This document shows, in pieces, positions 1 through 6,412 of a DNA stretch of 40,368 nucleotides. Origin of the DNA: a virus; IMG/VR virus record IMGVR_UViG_3300024348_000105, positions 1 through 40,368 of that record. One strand, given 5' to 3'. Every line of letters starts with the position of its first letter. The first letter of the stretch is position 1. The notes beneath the pieces are model-generated. The model saw only the letters and a list, made by a program, of their open reading frames with translations. It was not told the origin of the DNA and made no database searches. A program made the position numbers and the translations under genes.

Positions 1-157
1 AGAAGGCTTTGTCGCCAAAGGCGTGTCCACCTACTACAACGCTGAAGGCAAAGCGGCGGGACAATGGGTTAAAGCATCACTTAGCCAAGAGGCGCTTGTA
101 GAGGCCATGCGAGAGGCCGTTGAAGGCTTTAAGGGTAACATAGACCCAGCAACGCCT
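1..157. repeat. Left copy of terminal direct repeat (circular-genome overlap)
   Basis: These 157 bases recur at 40212-40368 in the same orientation. Only two differ: position 16 (C here, T in the right copy) and position 31 (C here, A there). The reading frame of the metallophosphoesterase gene runs unbroken across the join, so this is the overlap of a circular or circularly permuted molecule and not a duplicated gene. The two differences look like population variants in a metagenomic assembly. True terminal repeats would usually be identical. Confidence 0.93.
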
Positions 158-961
158 ATCGTTGCCCCACAGGGCTGTGAGGAGCATTTGTGCAACCTCT
201 ACACGTTTACTGACTACCATCTTGGAATGCTGGCGTGGCATAAAGAAGGTGGCAGTGATTGGAATGTGTCAATTGCAGAAAAAACTATTGTTGCTGCCTT
301 GGCTCAAATGATAAACCAAAGCCCTAAAGCTCATGCGGCTGTCCTAAACATCCAAGGTGACTTTCTTCATACAGATGGCAAGATACCAGTAACTCCAGTG
401 TCTCGCCATGTTTTAGATGCTGACACCCGTTTTCCTAAACTTCGCAAGTCAGCTATTCGGGTTATTCGCTCACTGGTAGCAATGTCATTGGAACGCCACC
501 AAAATGTTCATTTGATTATTGCAGAGGGTAATCACGATGAGGAAAGCAGCGGCTGGCTGTCAGATTTGTTTGCAGTGCATTATGAAGAAGAACCTCGCAT
601 TACTGTCAGCGATAGCGTCTTGCCATTCTACGTTTTTGAGTGGGGCGCTACAATGCTTGGCGTTCATCACGGTCACAAGGTTAAAAACGAAAGCCTACCT
701 CTTTTGTTTGCAGCACAGTTTCCGCAAGAATGGGGCAGGACTACTCGCCGTGAGATACATTGCGGACATCGCCACCACAGGGACGAAAAAGAGTATAATG
801 GGGTTACGGTAGTCCAGCATCCAACTCTTGCTGCTAGGGACGCTTACGCCGCCCGTGGTGGCTGGATAGCAGACAGGGCGGCATGGGCTATTACTTATCA
901 TAAAAAATACGGCGCTGTGGGCAGGGTAATGATTACCACTGAAATGCTTGAGGTCGCTTAG
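2..961 (+). CDS. HTH-metallophosphoesterase, 3' part (gene begins at 39994 and wraps)
   Basis: Calcineurin-like metallophosphoesterase; the family hydrolyses phosphomono- or diesters with two metal ions. Joined to its 5' part at 39994, the protein is 392 aa. This part holds the metal-binding motifs in family order (full-protein numbering): TDYH near 143-146, QGD near 191-193, GNHD near 249-252, HHGH near 295-298 and GHRHH near 328-332. A GTG at 23 is only an internal codon, because homologous reading continues upstream through the terminal repeat. The stop overlaps the convergent gene at 958 by 4 bases. Substrate is unknown; phage members are variously annotated as nucleases or phosphatases, and a DNA or nucleotide target is my inference. 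Confidence 0.88.
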   Translation, partial: EGFVAKGVSTYYNAEGKAAGQWVKASLSQEALVEAMREAVEGFKGNIDPATPIVAPQGCEEHLCNLYTFTDYHLGMLAWHKEGGSDWNVSIAEKTIVAALAQMINQSPKAHAAVLNIQGDFLHTDGKIPVTPVSRHVLDADTRFPKLRKSAIRVIRSLVAMSLERHQNVHLIIAEGNHDEESSGWLSDLFAVHYEEEPRITVSDSVLPFYVFEWGATMLGVHHGHKVKNESLPLLFAAQFPQEWGRTTRREIHCGHRHHRDEKEYNGVTVVQHPTLAARDAYAARGGWIADRAAWAITYHKKYGAVGRVMITTEMLEVA

Positions 962-1164
962 TATTTCTTTTGCAATGCGCGGACTATCTCCACAGCCCTT
1001 GCTGATGTTATAGACTTCCATTCACACCATGCGCCACAGCCGCACTCGCCTTCATTACGGGCAAAGCAGTCGCATTGTTTGGCATCAGTTTCTAGCGCCT
1101 TGGCAGCTTCTTCAACGCCGCTGTTAAATCCTTTTTGCCATCTAGATAGGGGTTCATTGGTCAT
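958..1164 (-). CDS. Small cysteine-rich hypothetical protein
   Basis: A 68-aa protein I do not recognise. Its middle carries a cluster of five cysteines in a short span (CDC, CGC and AWC), which could bind a metal, flanked by basic and alanine-rich helical stretches. It is the last gene of the long minus-strand operon. Its start lies inside the end of the preceding gene (11-base overlap), a sign of translational coupling. Its stop overlaps the stop of the convergent metallophosphoesterase. No signal peptide or membrane segment is visible. Confidence 0.6.
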   Translation of the reverse strand: MTNEPLSRWQKGFNSGVEEAAKALETDAKQCDCFARNEGECGCGAWCEWKSITSARAVEIVRALQKKY

Positions 1165-1387
1165 TTGCTTTTGTCCTTATCTCTAGACCACGGGCATCTA
1201 GTGCAGCGCGAAAGTCATCAGCATCTGGCATAAACCCGCCAAAATCTTTTAACACATCCGCCAGAGGGTCATTCTTGGCGCGTTCTTCTGCCAAGTCATG
1301 CTCCAGCATCATTACCTTTGCTTCCAATGCCAGCAATGCTGCGCGAACAGGCCCAGATGTTCCTTCAGCCAATTCTTTGATATTCAT
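1154..1387 (-). CDS. Hypothetical protein with short coiled-coil segment
   Basis: A 77-aa acidic protein starting MNIKELAEG. Residues about 15-40 are rich in A, L and E with heptad-like spacing, suggesting a short coiled coil. I chose the ATG at 1387 over an upstream TTG because it overlaps the stop of a preceding tiny ORF (ATGA), the pattern used throughout this operon. The 3' end overlaps the next gene. No family is recognised; a small early phage protein is the most that can be said. Confidence 0.55.
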   Translation of the reverse strand: MNIKELAEGTSGPVRAALLALEAKVMMLEHDLAEERAKNDPLADVLKDFGGFMPDADDFRAALDARGLEIRTKANDQ

Positions 1388-1458
1388 TGTTCCCAATCCT
1401 TATGATTGATAAACATACGGTCTATAAACCAATCAATGATGCGGTGAATTATTCCCAC
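1384..1458 (-). CDS. Possible 24-aa micro-ORF
   Basis: A GTG-initiated 24-codon reading frame rich in aromatic and isoleucine residues (MGIIHRIIDWFIDRM...). It fills the space between two small genes, overlapping the upstream one by 10 bases and the downstream start by the ATGA pattern. The packing is the only support: the start codon is weak and no clear ribosome-binding site is seen. It may only couple translation. Confidence 0.3.
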   Translation of the reverse strand: MGIIHRIIDWFIDRMFINHKDWEQ

Positions 1459-1577
1459 CAATCTTCCTCCATTTCTTTGCGCTCCTGCGCGGTTGTATCA
1501 GGGGCTGTCGCAATCAGATAAGCGGTCAACGTCCAGACTGATATGACCAATAAAAAAAGCCAGTTGTCTGCGGTCAT
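1449..1577 (-). CDS. 42-aa single-pass membrane protein
   Basis: Starts MTADNW and has one hydrophobic segment at about residues 6-25 (WLFLLVISVWTLTAYLIATA) followed by a charged tail ending in EEDWWE. That layout suits a small inner-membrane protein with a cytoplasmic or periplasmic acidic tail. Its ATG overlaps the TGA of the preceding 43-aa gene. Function is unknown; small early membrane proteins in phages can act in superinfection exclusion or host takeover, but nothing here proves that. Confidence 0.5.
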   Translation of the reverse strand: MTADNWLFLLVISVWTLTAYLIATAPDTTAQERKEMEEDWWE

Positions 1578-1705
1578 TTGTTTTGCTCCCGTTCTTTACG
1601 GCGTTCTGCAAACGTCTTGCCATCCAACCCTCTAAGCGGCCATGCGCTGTCAGATGATACGCGATACGTCTTGCCTAAAGGCGCTGCTTGTTTTGCCTTA
1701 ATCAT
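1574..1705 (-). CDS. 43-aa basic hypothetical protein
   Basis: A basic 43-aa protein (MIKAKQAAPLGKTYRVSSD...) ending in a strongly charged helix (FAERRKEREQNK). Its start lies inside the last codons of the upstream gene (ATGATTAA) and its stop overlaps the next start (ATGA), so it sits squarely in the coupled minus-strand chain. No domain recognised. Confidence 0.5.
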   Translation of the reverse strand: MIKAKQAAPLGKTYRVSSDSAWPLRGLDGKTFAERRKEREQNK

Positions 1706-1886
1706 CTGCCAATACCTCTGGTGCTGGCTGTAAGCCTTCCATGAACTTTGCCCAAACTGCCAAAGCGCCTGTTATGAAAGGGCCATCATCCTGCTCACCA
1801 TTTCTAATTTGGCGGATAAACTCTACATTGCCATGCGTCATTTCTACATGGTTAGCGACTACATTTCTAAGCTCTATAAGAGTCAT
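1698..1886 (-). CDS. 62-aa hypothetical protein
   Basis: Starts MTLIELRNVV and is a small, probably helical protein with a charged middle (IRNGEQDDG) and a C-terminus containing an amphipathic stretch (ITGALAVWAKFMEG). No signal peptide. It lies between a 29-aa membrane ORF (1 base away) and the 43-aa gene that overlaps its stop. Family not recognised. Confidence 0.55.
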   Translation of the reverse strand: MTLIELRNVVANHVEMTHGNVEFIRQIRNGEQDDGPFITGALAVWAKFMEGLQPAPEVLADD

Positions 1887-1887
1887 T

Positions 1888-1977
1888 TTAAAATGTCCTT
1901 TCTGTTGCCAGCATAATTATCAATAGGGTAAGCCATGCGGTCACTGCCCAAAATTGAAGCTTTGTTATCTTAGTCAT
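1888..1977 (-). CDS. 29-aa single-pass membrane micro-protein
   Basis: A tiny ORF (MTKITKLQFW...) consisting of a short basic N-terminus, one transmembrane helix at about residues 9-24 and a short charged end (TERTF). Its ATG overlaps the TGA of the preceding 55-aa gene. Positive-inside topology predicts an N-in orientation. It is below the size most gene callers accept, and the evidence is the overlap pattern plus the clear hydrophobic helix. Confidence 0.42.
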   Translation of the reverse strand: MTKITKLQFWAVTAWLTLLIIMLATERTF

Positions 1978-2141
1978 TTTACACCCCTTGTCGTATAAAA
2001 ATCATAACGGCCACCATCGTAGTCATCATCTGCAACATCTACGTCAGCGTCTAAGCCTTCTTTTTTCATGAGCTCCATGAGGCTTTCAGTTACCTTCTTG
2101 TAAAACTCACGGCGTTCTTCAACGGTAAGGACTTTTCTCAT
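1974..2141 (-). CDS. 55-aa acidic hypothetical protein
   Basis: The N-terminal half is a basic/acidic helix (MRKVLTVEERREFYKKV...). The C-terminal half is strongly acidic (VADDDYDGG) and ends YTTRGVK. It overlaps both neighbours by 4 bases, consistent with translational coupling. It could mimic nucleic acid or bind a basic host protein, but that is speculation; no family is recognised. Confidence 0.5.
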   Translation of the reverse strand: MRKVLTVEERREFYKKVTESLMELMKKEGLDADVDVADDDYDGGRYDFYTTRGVK

Positions 2142-2494
2142 GCGCTTAACTCCGTGCGGCTAACAAGTTTAAAACCAAAACTATCGCAAACAAAAACATA
2201 CATCGCGTCATCTTTAATGGTAAATATATCGCCTACCATTGAGGAGCGGTGTCCAAGGTCACTTTCTAGTGGCGCTGGTGTCACGTTAGGGCTGTAATCT
2301 TCGTTGCGCTCACCGTTTGGAAAATACTCTGGCTTGCTCCAAGAACCAAAAATGTTTTGTGTCCGTGCAAACGCATATTCAAGAGCGTCTTCATGTGGGT
2401 GGTGCTTAAAGCCAATCTGGTGGCTAGGTGCATAAACAGCGGCAACTTGCTGCAAACCTTCTTCGCGGTCTTTATACCAAACATTTACAATCAT
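2138..2494 (-). CDS. 118-aa hypothetical protein
   Basis: The first gene of the downstream half of the minus-strand cluster, behind its own hairpin and Shine-Dalgarno cassette. I chose the ATG at 2494 (MIVNVWYKD) over an upstream in-frame start at 2536 because GGAG lies 7-8 bases before it and the 2514-2526 hairpin lies outside the resulting gene. The protein is globular, has no membrane segment and is rich in aromatics. Not recognised. Confidence 0.62.
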   Translation of the reverse strand: MIVNVWYKDREEGLQQVAAVYAPSHQIGFKHHPHEDALEYAFARTQNIFGSWSKPEYFPNGERNEDYSPNVTPAPLESDLGHRSSMVGDIFTIKDDAMYVFVCDSFGFKLVSRTELSA

Positions 2495-2530
2495 TAACTT
2501 TCTCCACATTGGCGGGGCGTTGCCCCTCGT
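2495..2530 (-). promoter_or_regulatory. 5'-UTR hairpin plus Shine-Dalgarno cassette (copy A)
   Basis: Reading the minus strand, CGAGGGGCAACGCCCCGCC forms a 5-bp GGGGC/GCCCC stem (2514-2526) with a 3-base loop. It is followed by AATGTGGAG and the start of the gene at 2494. The arrangement and flanking bases match copies upstream of 8343, 8801 and 9039 on the other strand, so this is a dispersed element and not a chance hairpin. Confidence 0.6.
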
Positions 2531-2597
2531 TGTCAATATCCATTTACTAGCGAAGCCTGTTTTATATGTAAAGAACTTTTTTCATAATAATAACGAT

Positions 2598-2628
2598 TAT
2601 GGCGGGAAGCGCCCTGCAACCCGCCATA
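2598..2628 (-). terminator. Hairpin, possible terminator or attenuator in minus-strand operon
   Basis: A perfect 9-bp inverted repeat, TATGGCGGG at 2598-2606 and CCCGCCATA at 2620-2628, with a 13-base loop. On the minus strand it follows the stop of the gene at 2632 and is followed by a T/A-rich stretch (TTATTATTATG), resembling a weak intrinsic terminator. It separates the recombination genes from the small-gene tail of the operon and could reduce read-through. Confidence 0.45.
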
Positions 2629-2631
2629 TTC

Positions 2632-2886
2632 CTAGAGAAATAAATTATTTAAAAGCCTATATTGCCAGCCATATTTTTCGGCAATCATTACAAATGACTC
2701 GCGTGTAAGGTTATGTTGTCCAGCTATAAGCTGCGCTTTCAAAAGAGCCTTTGTGCTTTCAGCAATTTTTGTGTTTGCTTGATTATAAAGGCGCTCCAAA
2801 CTCTCGCTTGGCTGCTCTATTTTTTTAATACGATTAGGTAATTCACTTCGTTTTTTTACTGGCATTTTAGAATGGAACGTCATCAT
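2632..2886 (-). CDS. 84-aa basic hypothetical protein, coupled to ssb
   Basis: A basic, probably helical protein (PVKKRSELPNRIKK... then SLERLYNQANTKIAES...) with no recognised domain. The start at 2886 (or 2883) lies inside the end of ssb and has AAAGGA at a good distance. An ATG at 2865 just after the ssb stop is an alternative without a visible ribosome site. Coupling to ssb suggests a role near DNA replication or recombination, but this is context only. Confidence 0.55.
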   Translation of the reverse strand: MMTFHSKMPVKKRSELPNRIKKIEQPSESLERLYNQANTKIAESTKALLKAQLIAGQHNLTRESFVMIAEKYGWQYRLLNNLFL

Positions 2887-3244
2887 CTAAATCCTTTGTG
2901 TTGTCCCATGAACTGTTAGGGTCAATGATGGCTGTTGAATTGCTTGTGCCAGCATCAGAGCGCGGCCCCGTATCAATGCTACCAACGCGCACATTATATT
3001 GCGGCTTACCTTCATATTCATCATGAACAAGGTCGCCAATGATAAACACCTTGGTTCCTTTTTTTAGACTGCCAGAAAATGACTCCGCCGCCTTGCCCCA
3101 TAAGCTGCAACGATACCAAACGCTTCCAGCATCCTTGCCAAATCCGTTCTTTACGCCAACATTGAAACTTAGAACCTTACTGTCACGGGTGTCCCGTAAT
3201 TCAGCATCTTTGCCTACGTTTCCTGATATAGTAATATTTTGCAT
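2867..3244 (-). CDS. ssb: Single-stranded DNA-binding protein (SSB)
   Basis: A 125-aa protein with the OB-fold layout of bacterial and phage SSBs: MQNITISGNVGKDAELR at the start, FNVGV around residue 28, VWYRCSLWGK around 42-51, KGTKVFIIGDL around 63-73, and YNVRV near 84. A disordered Ser/Asn-rich linker follows, then the acidic tip DDDVPF, equivalent to the DDDIPF tail that recruits partner proteins. It coats single-stranded DNA during replication and recombination. It sits downstream of NinB, the exonuclease and ERF, as expected for a recombination module. Confidence 0.93.
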   Translation of the reverse strand: MQNITISGNVGKDAELRDTRDSKVLSFNVGVKNGFGKDAGSVWYRCSLWGKAAESFSGSLKKGTKVFIIGDLVHDEYEGKPQYNVRVGSIDTGPRSDAGTSNSTAIIDPNSSWDNTKDLDDDVPF

Positions 3245-3295
3245 TATCTTTTCCTTAATTGATTGTTGCGTCTAAATATGCGTTGCAAGTCATAA

Positions 3296-3673
3296 TTAAT
3301 ATTCCTCACTCCACTTGACTTCGTTCTTGCTTCCGTAGGCGTAAATAAACTCAATTAAATCGCGCATTTGCGGCACGGTTAATTGTGAAGTCCTAAACCC
3401 TATGGGAAACGGCCTACCATCTAAATCATGTTCAAATTTTGCTTCATAGCCAAAAGATGCCATAAACACTGCTTTCCAAACCTCTGGCGTATGCTTTCGG
3501 CCTTGCGGTCTTTGGCGGCTTACATCTGAAAGCATCGCCCACATTTTATCATTTTGTGCTGGCGTTCTTTTTTCTGGTGACACTTTGACTACCGCATTTA
3601 ATGGCGCTTTGTCGATTAACTGATGTGCTAACCTACGTTGATAGTCACCCCTAATGTGGACAGTCTGTGTCAT
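3296..3673 (-). CDS. ninB: NinB-like recombination protein
   Basis: 125 aa with the signature of the lambda NinB (Orf) family: an N-terminal strand region, then a central P-x-x-R-T-x-x-Q-N-x-K-M-W segment (PEKRTPAQNDKMWAML, about residues 34-49). A W-K-x-x-F segment and an FRTSQLT segment follow before the C-terminal helix, as in family members. NinB binds single-stranded DNA and helps load recombinases past SSB in the phage recombination pathway. Its ATG overlaps the stop of the upstream HNH gene (TAATG). The lambda nin order (ninB near nuclease genes) supports the call. Confidence 0.85.
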   Translation of the reverse strand: MTQTVHIRGDYQRRLAHQLIDKAPLNAVVKVSPEKRTPAQNDKMWAMLSDVSRQRPQGRKHTPEVWKAVFMASFGYEAKFEHDLDGRPFPIGFRTSQLTVPQMRDLIEFIYAYGSKNEVKWSEEY

Positions 3674-4002
3674 TAACTCCGCGCCTCCTTAATCTCTTTT
3701 GCTTTTGGACTAGCTTTGCAAAACGCCTCAATCAAGGCTTCTATGTCAACGCCTTTCCAGAATGTTTGCTCACCAACACTGTGCTGTTGAATATGGTGCG
3801 TTCGGCATAATGGGACTACTCGCCAATCATCTGGCTTTTGTCCCATGCCTGTCCCGCTGCCAAAACGAACATGGGCGCATTCAATAGGCATATCTTCGCA
3901 GCCATTTATGCTGCAATGAAAACCCCTAATAAAATTAAGGTGTCCTATTGAACGCCACCTAGATGCCCGTTTTGGTTTCTTGGCAATGCGGTTAGGAAGC
4001 AT
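3673..4002 (-). CDS. HNH/DUF968-like nuclease
   Basis: A 109-aa protein with a basic N-terminus and a zinc/HNH-type core: CSINGC around residues 30-35, then IECAHVRFGSGTG, a KPDDW segment, VPLCRTHH around 74-81, and QH...GE. The CAHVR...PLCxxHHxxQH pattern is that of the DUF968 and related HNH endonucleases found next to NinB in lambdoid and other phages. It probably cleaves branched or flap DNA in recombination. It overlaps the upstream winged-helix gene by 11 bases and the ninB start by 1 base. Confidence 0.78.
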   Translation of the reverse strand: MLPNRIAKKPKRASRWRSIGHLNFIRGFHCSINGCEDMPIECAHVRFGSGTGMGQKPDDWRVVPLCRTHHIQQHSVGEQTFWKGVDIEALIEAFCKASPKAKEIKEARS

Positions 4003-4213
4003 TTTCTAACTCTAAGCTATATTCCGCAATAAGAGCTGGCTCACCAAAACGATTAACCACTTCAACCCGCCTTGTATCTATTTTGTGGCCCTCCTGCCGC
4101 AAGTCATAAATCACGGCGCTAAGGCGATAAATGCCAAGGTCACGCCATGCTTCTAATGGTTGAATTGTTCTCTTAGTTTTAAGGTGCGATAAAACTCGTT
4201 CCATCTGTGCCAT
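3992..4213 (-). CDS. Small winged-helix DNA-binding protein
   Basis: 73 aa in the form of a compact helix-turn-helix domain: MERVLSHLKTKRTIQPLEAWRDLGIYRLSAVIYDLRQEGHKI gives three helices, followed by the two-strand wing (DTRRVEV...GEPALIAEYSL). This is the common small phage protein read as a helix-turn-helix or winged-helix domain. It lies between the exonuclease and the HNH gene, overlapping both. It may bind DNA or regulate this operon; the exact role is unknown. Confidence 0.65.
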   Translation of the reverse strand: MAQMERVLSHLKTKRTIQPLEAWRDLGIYRLSAVIYDLRQEGHKIDTRRVEVVNRFGEPALIAEYSLELENAS

Positions 4214-4842
4214 TATGATACTACCCTTTCGTTTAATGCGTTTAATTGTTCATTTACTTCTTTTAAAAACTGTGAAACTTCTGCCTCAAGATACACCTCC
4301 ATTACAGGGTCACGCTCAATACGCTGGACGTAAAGCGTAAGGTGGTCTGGCATCCTTGGGTCAAAGCTTACAAAATCGCACCATTGGCGGTCAGCGCAAA
4401 TCATCTGCCATTGCATTTGAAGTAGGTATCTATGTGCAATTTGATTTGTTTTGAGCACCTCAATATGTGCAAGGCTATTAGGACACTTTATTTCAAGGCA
4501 ACCATCATGCGCTACAAGCCCGTCAGGGCTGGCGTGAGAGCCAACAATGGTAGGATGCTTGTATAGGCCCACCTCTGTTACTTCACGCCCTGTAAAGAAA
4601 CTGTAGGCCGTTCTAGCGTCATCCTCTTTATCAACGCCCCATTGCATTGCAGTGCTAGAAAAGTTTTCCTCTTGGCGACCCGTTAGGCGCTCAAGAACTA
4701 ATTTGGTTTGCAAGTTAGCGCGTGAAGCCGCCCAACCTGATTTGGTCTTAGCCAATGCGTCTGCAAGCTGGGAAGCGCCAAGGCTTCCCAAACGTGCTGC
4801 AAACCACTCTGGGCTTCTTTGAATTATAGTAGCGTCCGTCAT
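4213..4842 (-). CDS. YqaJ/lambda-type 5'-3' exonuclease
   Basis: A 209-aa member of the YqaJ viral recombinase family (PD-(D/E)xK fold), which degrades one strand of dsDNA ends to give 3' overhangs for annealing. Visible motifs: SPEWFAARLGSLGAS (9-24), WGVDKEDDAR with acidic residues (68-77), SPDGLV with the catalytic Asp near 107, LEIK with Glu117 and Lys119, and the QMQWQM helix near 142. The ATG overlaps the stop of the ERF gene (ATGA), so exonuclease and annealase are translationally coupled, as in other two-component phage recombination systems. Confidence 0.92.
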   Translation of the reverse strand: MTDATIIQRSPEWFAARLGSLGASQLADALAKTKSGWAASRANLQTKLVLERLTGRQEENFSSTAMQWGVDKEDDARTAYSFFTGREVTEVGLYKHPTIVGSHASPDGLVAHDGCLEIKCPNSLAHIEVLKTNQIAHRYLLQMQWQMICADRQWCDFVSFDPRMPDHLTLYVQRIERDPVMEVYLEAEVSQFLKEVNEQLNALNERVVS

Positions 4843-5387
4843 GCTAGTTTCTTTTCTAATGCAGCTTTTACAGCATCAAAACGAGCCTCTGGTAATTCGC
4901 TAAGTGCGTCAATTTTGTAATGCTTGCAAAGAACCTCTAGGTCAGTTTTGGTATCATTGACTAGGTTCTGTAGTTCAGCAAACTGCCGTGCGTTAATGAA
5001 AGCATCTTTGTCGCTGCCAGTTGTAGCATCAAGAGCATCATGCTCAACAATGCAAAGTGCCGCTGTCCATAGGTAGCGGGTGCTGTATGTTTCACAAGCG
5101 CCAATGTTTTGTATTTCATGGCAACCTTTAAGGTTAGCGGAACCCATTGGGCTGTGAATAATAATTTGTGTCCCATCCTCAACATCAACAATGTGCATTG
5201 AGGCAAATTTTTCTGCAAAGCTTACTACAGCGCAAAGCCCTACATCATTAAAAATTTTAAGGGCTGGGACTAAAAAATCACCAAGCTCAAAATATTTGTA
5301 GCCAGCAAATTTATTATGTCCTGACTTTTTTAACGGCATGGCATGAAACGCCAATCTTGCCTCATTAAGTTTTTTATAAACAGGCAC
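4839..5387 (-). CDS. erf: ERF-family single-strand annealing protein
   Basis: 182 aa with the ERF superfamily core. A helix-rich N-terminus leads to GYKYFELGDFLVPALKIF (about 29-46), hydrophobic strands around AVVSFAEK and TQIIIHSPMG, and the ETYSTRYLWTAALCIVEHDALD segment (about 98-119) typical of the family. The Asp/Glu/Lys-rich C-terminus is probably a separate helical unit. It anneals complementary strands after exonuclease resection. The start is GTG at 5387 with AGGAGA 7-8 bases upstream. The pairing with the YqaJ exonuclease directly downstream makes the function fairly secure. Confidence 0.87.
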   Translation of the reverse strand: MPVYKKLNEARLAFHAMPLKKSGHNKFAGYKYFELGDFLVPALKIFNDVGLCAVVSFAEKFASMHIVDVEDGTQIIIHSPMGSANLKGCHEIQNIGACETYSTRYLWTAALCIVEHDALDATTGSDKDAFINARQFAELQNLVNDTKTDLEVLCKHYKIDALSELPEARFDAVKAALEKKLA

Positions 5388-5399
5388 TTTTTCTTCTCC

Positions 5400-5606
5400 T
5401 TATTTAAAACGGGGTGAATTAATTTGCATTGGTTCTTTGGCCCAATTTCTGTAGGCCATAACGTCACCAATTAATTGTGCTAACCGCTCACCGTAATTAG
5501 GGTGGCAAGCGCCAGCATTGATTGCGGCTTCAACAAAATCACACGGTAGGCACTCAAAGCCTTCGGTCATGTTATGTCCGCAAACTGTGCATTTTTCTTG
5601 TGTCAT
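5400..5606 (-). CDS. Small zinc-finger-like protein
   Basis: 68 aa, first gene of the minus-strand operon. It begins MTQEKCTVCGHN and continues to ECLPCDF, giving a CxxC...CxxC zinc-ribbon pattern in the first 25 residues, followed by a helical region (ERLAQLIGDVMAYRNW). Such small zinc-ribbon proteins are common in early phage operons and may bind DNA, RNA or a protein partner. The function is otherwise unknown. Confidence 0.62.
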   Translation of the reverse strand: MTQEKCTVCGHNMTEGFECLPCDFVEAAINAGACHPNYGERLAQLIGDVMAYRNWAKEPMQINSPRFK

Positions 5607-5696
5607 TGCGTATCCTTAGTTTTTTTGTATAACCCCTTGTAAGCATATTTTTGGACATTAAAAGCGTTTTTTATTAAAACTAGAAAGAAAATTCAA
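5607..5696. promoter_or_regulatory. Divergent intergenic control region (early promoters)
   Basis: A 90-bp, very AT-rich gap separates the minus-strand recombination operon from the plus-strand regulator gene, so promoters must leave it both ways. On the plus strand TTGGAC (5651) and TAAAAC (5675) have an 18-base spacer and are a plausible sigma70-type pair (four of six matches each). On the minus strand TTATAC lies within CAAGGGGTTATACAAAA, but a matching -35 is weak. The adjacent HTH protein could bind here. Confidence 0.5.
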
Positions 5697-5909
5697 ATGA
5701 ACTATACCGCACAGGCTATTGAAAATCTTTATGCGCTGGCAAAAAGCCACAATATCAGGGCTTATCAAATAGCAACTGAAGCTGGATTGACCCGTGTTAC
5801 GCTTTCAAATTGGAAAAGCCATAGGAACGAGCCTACGCTAAACGCATTTCTGGCCGCGCAGCACGCGCTTGACCGCCTAGTCGCATTGAAGCAAGCCGCA
5901 AAAAAATGA
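5697..5909 (+). CDS. XRE/Cro-type HTH regulator
   Basis: A 70-aa protein with a single helix-turn-helix: IRAYQIATEAGLTRVTLSNWKS (about residues 20-41) matches the XRE pattern of helix 2, turn and recognition helix, followed by HRNEPTLNAFLAAQHALDRL. It is Cro-sized. It lies at the divergence point of the two early operons, the usual place for a lytic-switch or early repressor, and probably regulates the 5607-5696 region. Without an integrase in the genome I would not infer lysogeny from it. Confidence 0.72.
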   Translation: MNYTAQAIENLYALAKSHNIRAYQIATEAGLTRVTLSNWKSHRNEPTLNAFLAAQHALDRLVALKQAAKK

Positions 5910-6250
5910 AGGGATTTGGCAAATACCGTGCAGTAAAGATGCAATGCGATGAAGGGCATACCCATGACAGTAAGCGCGAAGCTGTGCGCTGCAATGAACT
6001 TCACGCATTACAAGCGGTAGGCTTGATAAGCAATCTAACCGTGCATCCGCAATATTGGTTCATTATTAATGGCAGACAATTGAAGCACCAGAATGGTCGG
6101 CGCGTTGGTTACAAGTCTGATTTTGAATATATTGAAAACGGTGTTGCTATCACAGAAGATGTCAAAGGTGTCATTGTTCGTGATTGGCCGCTGCGCCGCG
6201 CAGTTTTTATTGCTTTGTTTCCGCAGCGCAATTTGCGTGAAACCAAATAA
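5906..6250 (+). CDS. DUF1064 nuclease-fold protein
   Basis: 114 aa with the DUF1064 pattern: HDSKREAVRCNELHALQ (about 20-36, with the helix Glu), HPQYWFI, a basic loop, VGYKSDFEYI with Asp near 71, and ITEDVKG with Glu/Asp-x-Lys near 82-86. This E...D...ExK arrangement is that of a PD-(D/E)xK nuclease fold. Family members are phage proteins of proposed endonuclease or Holliday-junction-resolving activity. The start overlaps the regulator stop by 4 bases. The enzymatic role is family-based inference. Confidence 0.76.
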   Translation: MKGFGKYRAVKMQCDEGHTHDSKREAVRCNELHALQAVGLISNLTVHPQYWFIINGRQLKHQNGRRVGYKSDFEYIENGVAITEDVKGVIVRDWPLRRAVFIALFPQRNLRETK

Positions 6251-6294
6251 TTGATAAATTCTCTTTTATTAATTCGTTTGCTGTTTATAAGAAT

Positions 6295-6335
6295 GGGCGG
6301 GTGATGCGAAAAATGACAAAAGCACCAACCCGCCC
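6295..6335. repeat. Strong hairpin upstream of replication gene
   Basis: GGGCGGGT (6295-6302) pairs perfectly with ACCCGCCC (6328-6335), and GATGC/GCACC inside can extend the stem with a bulge and one mismatch. It lies in a 160-bp non-coding gap before the replication-initiator gene. There is no T-run on either side, so it is not a classical terminator. It could be a transcript-stabilising or leader structure, or part of an origin. A second small hairpin (GCCT...AGGC, 6343-6360) follows. Confidence 0.5.
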
Positions 6336-6412
6336 TAACAACGCCTAACCCCCGAAAGGCATCGTTAAATGATTACTACAATCCCCAAATTTATAAGGCA
6401 AGGGGTTATGCA

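Noticed and set aside
5697-5909. Small XRE protein as proof of lysogeny
   Set aside because: No integrase, partition ATPase or second repressor was seen; Cro-like regulators also occur in lytic phages.
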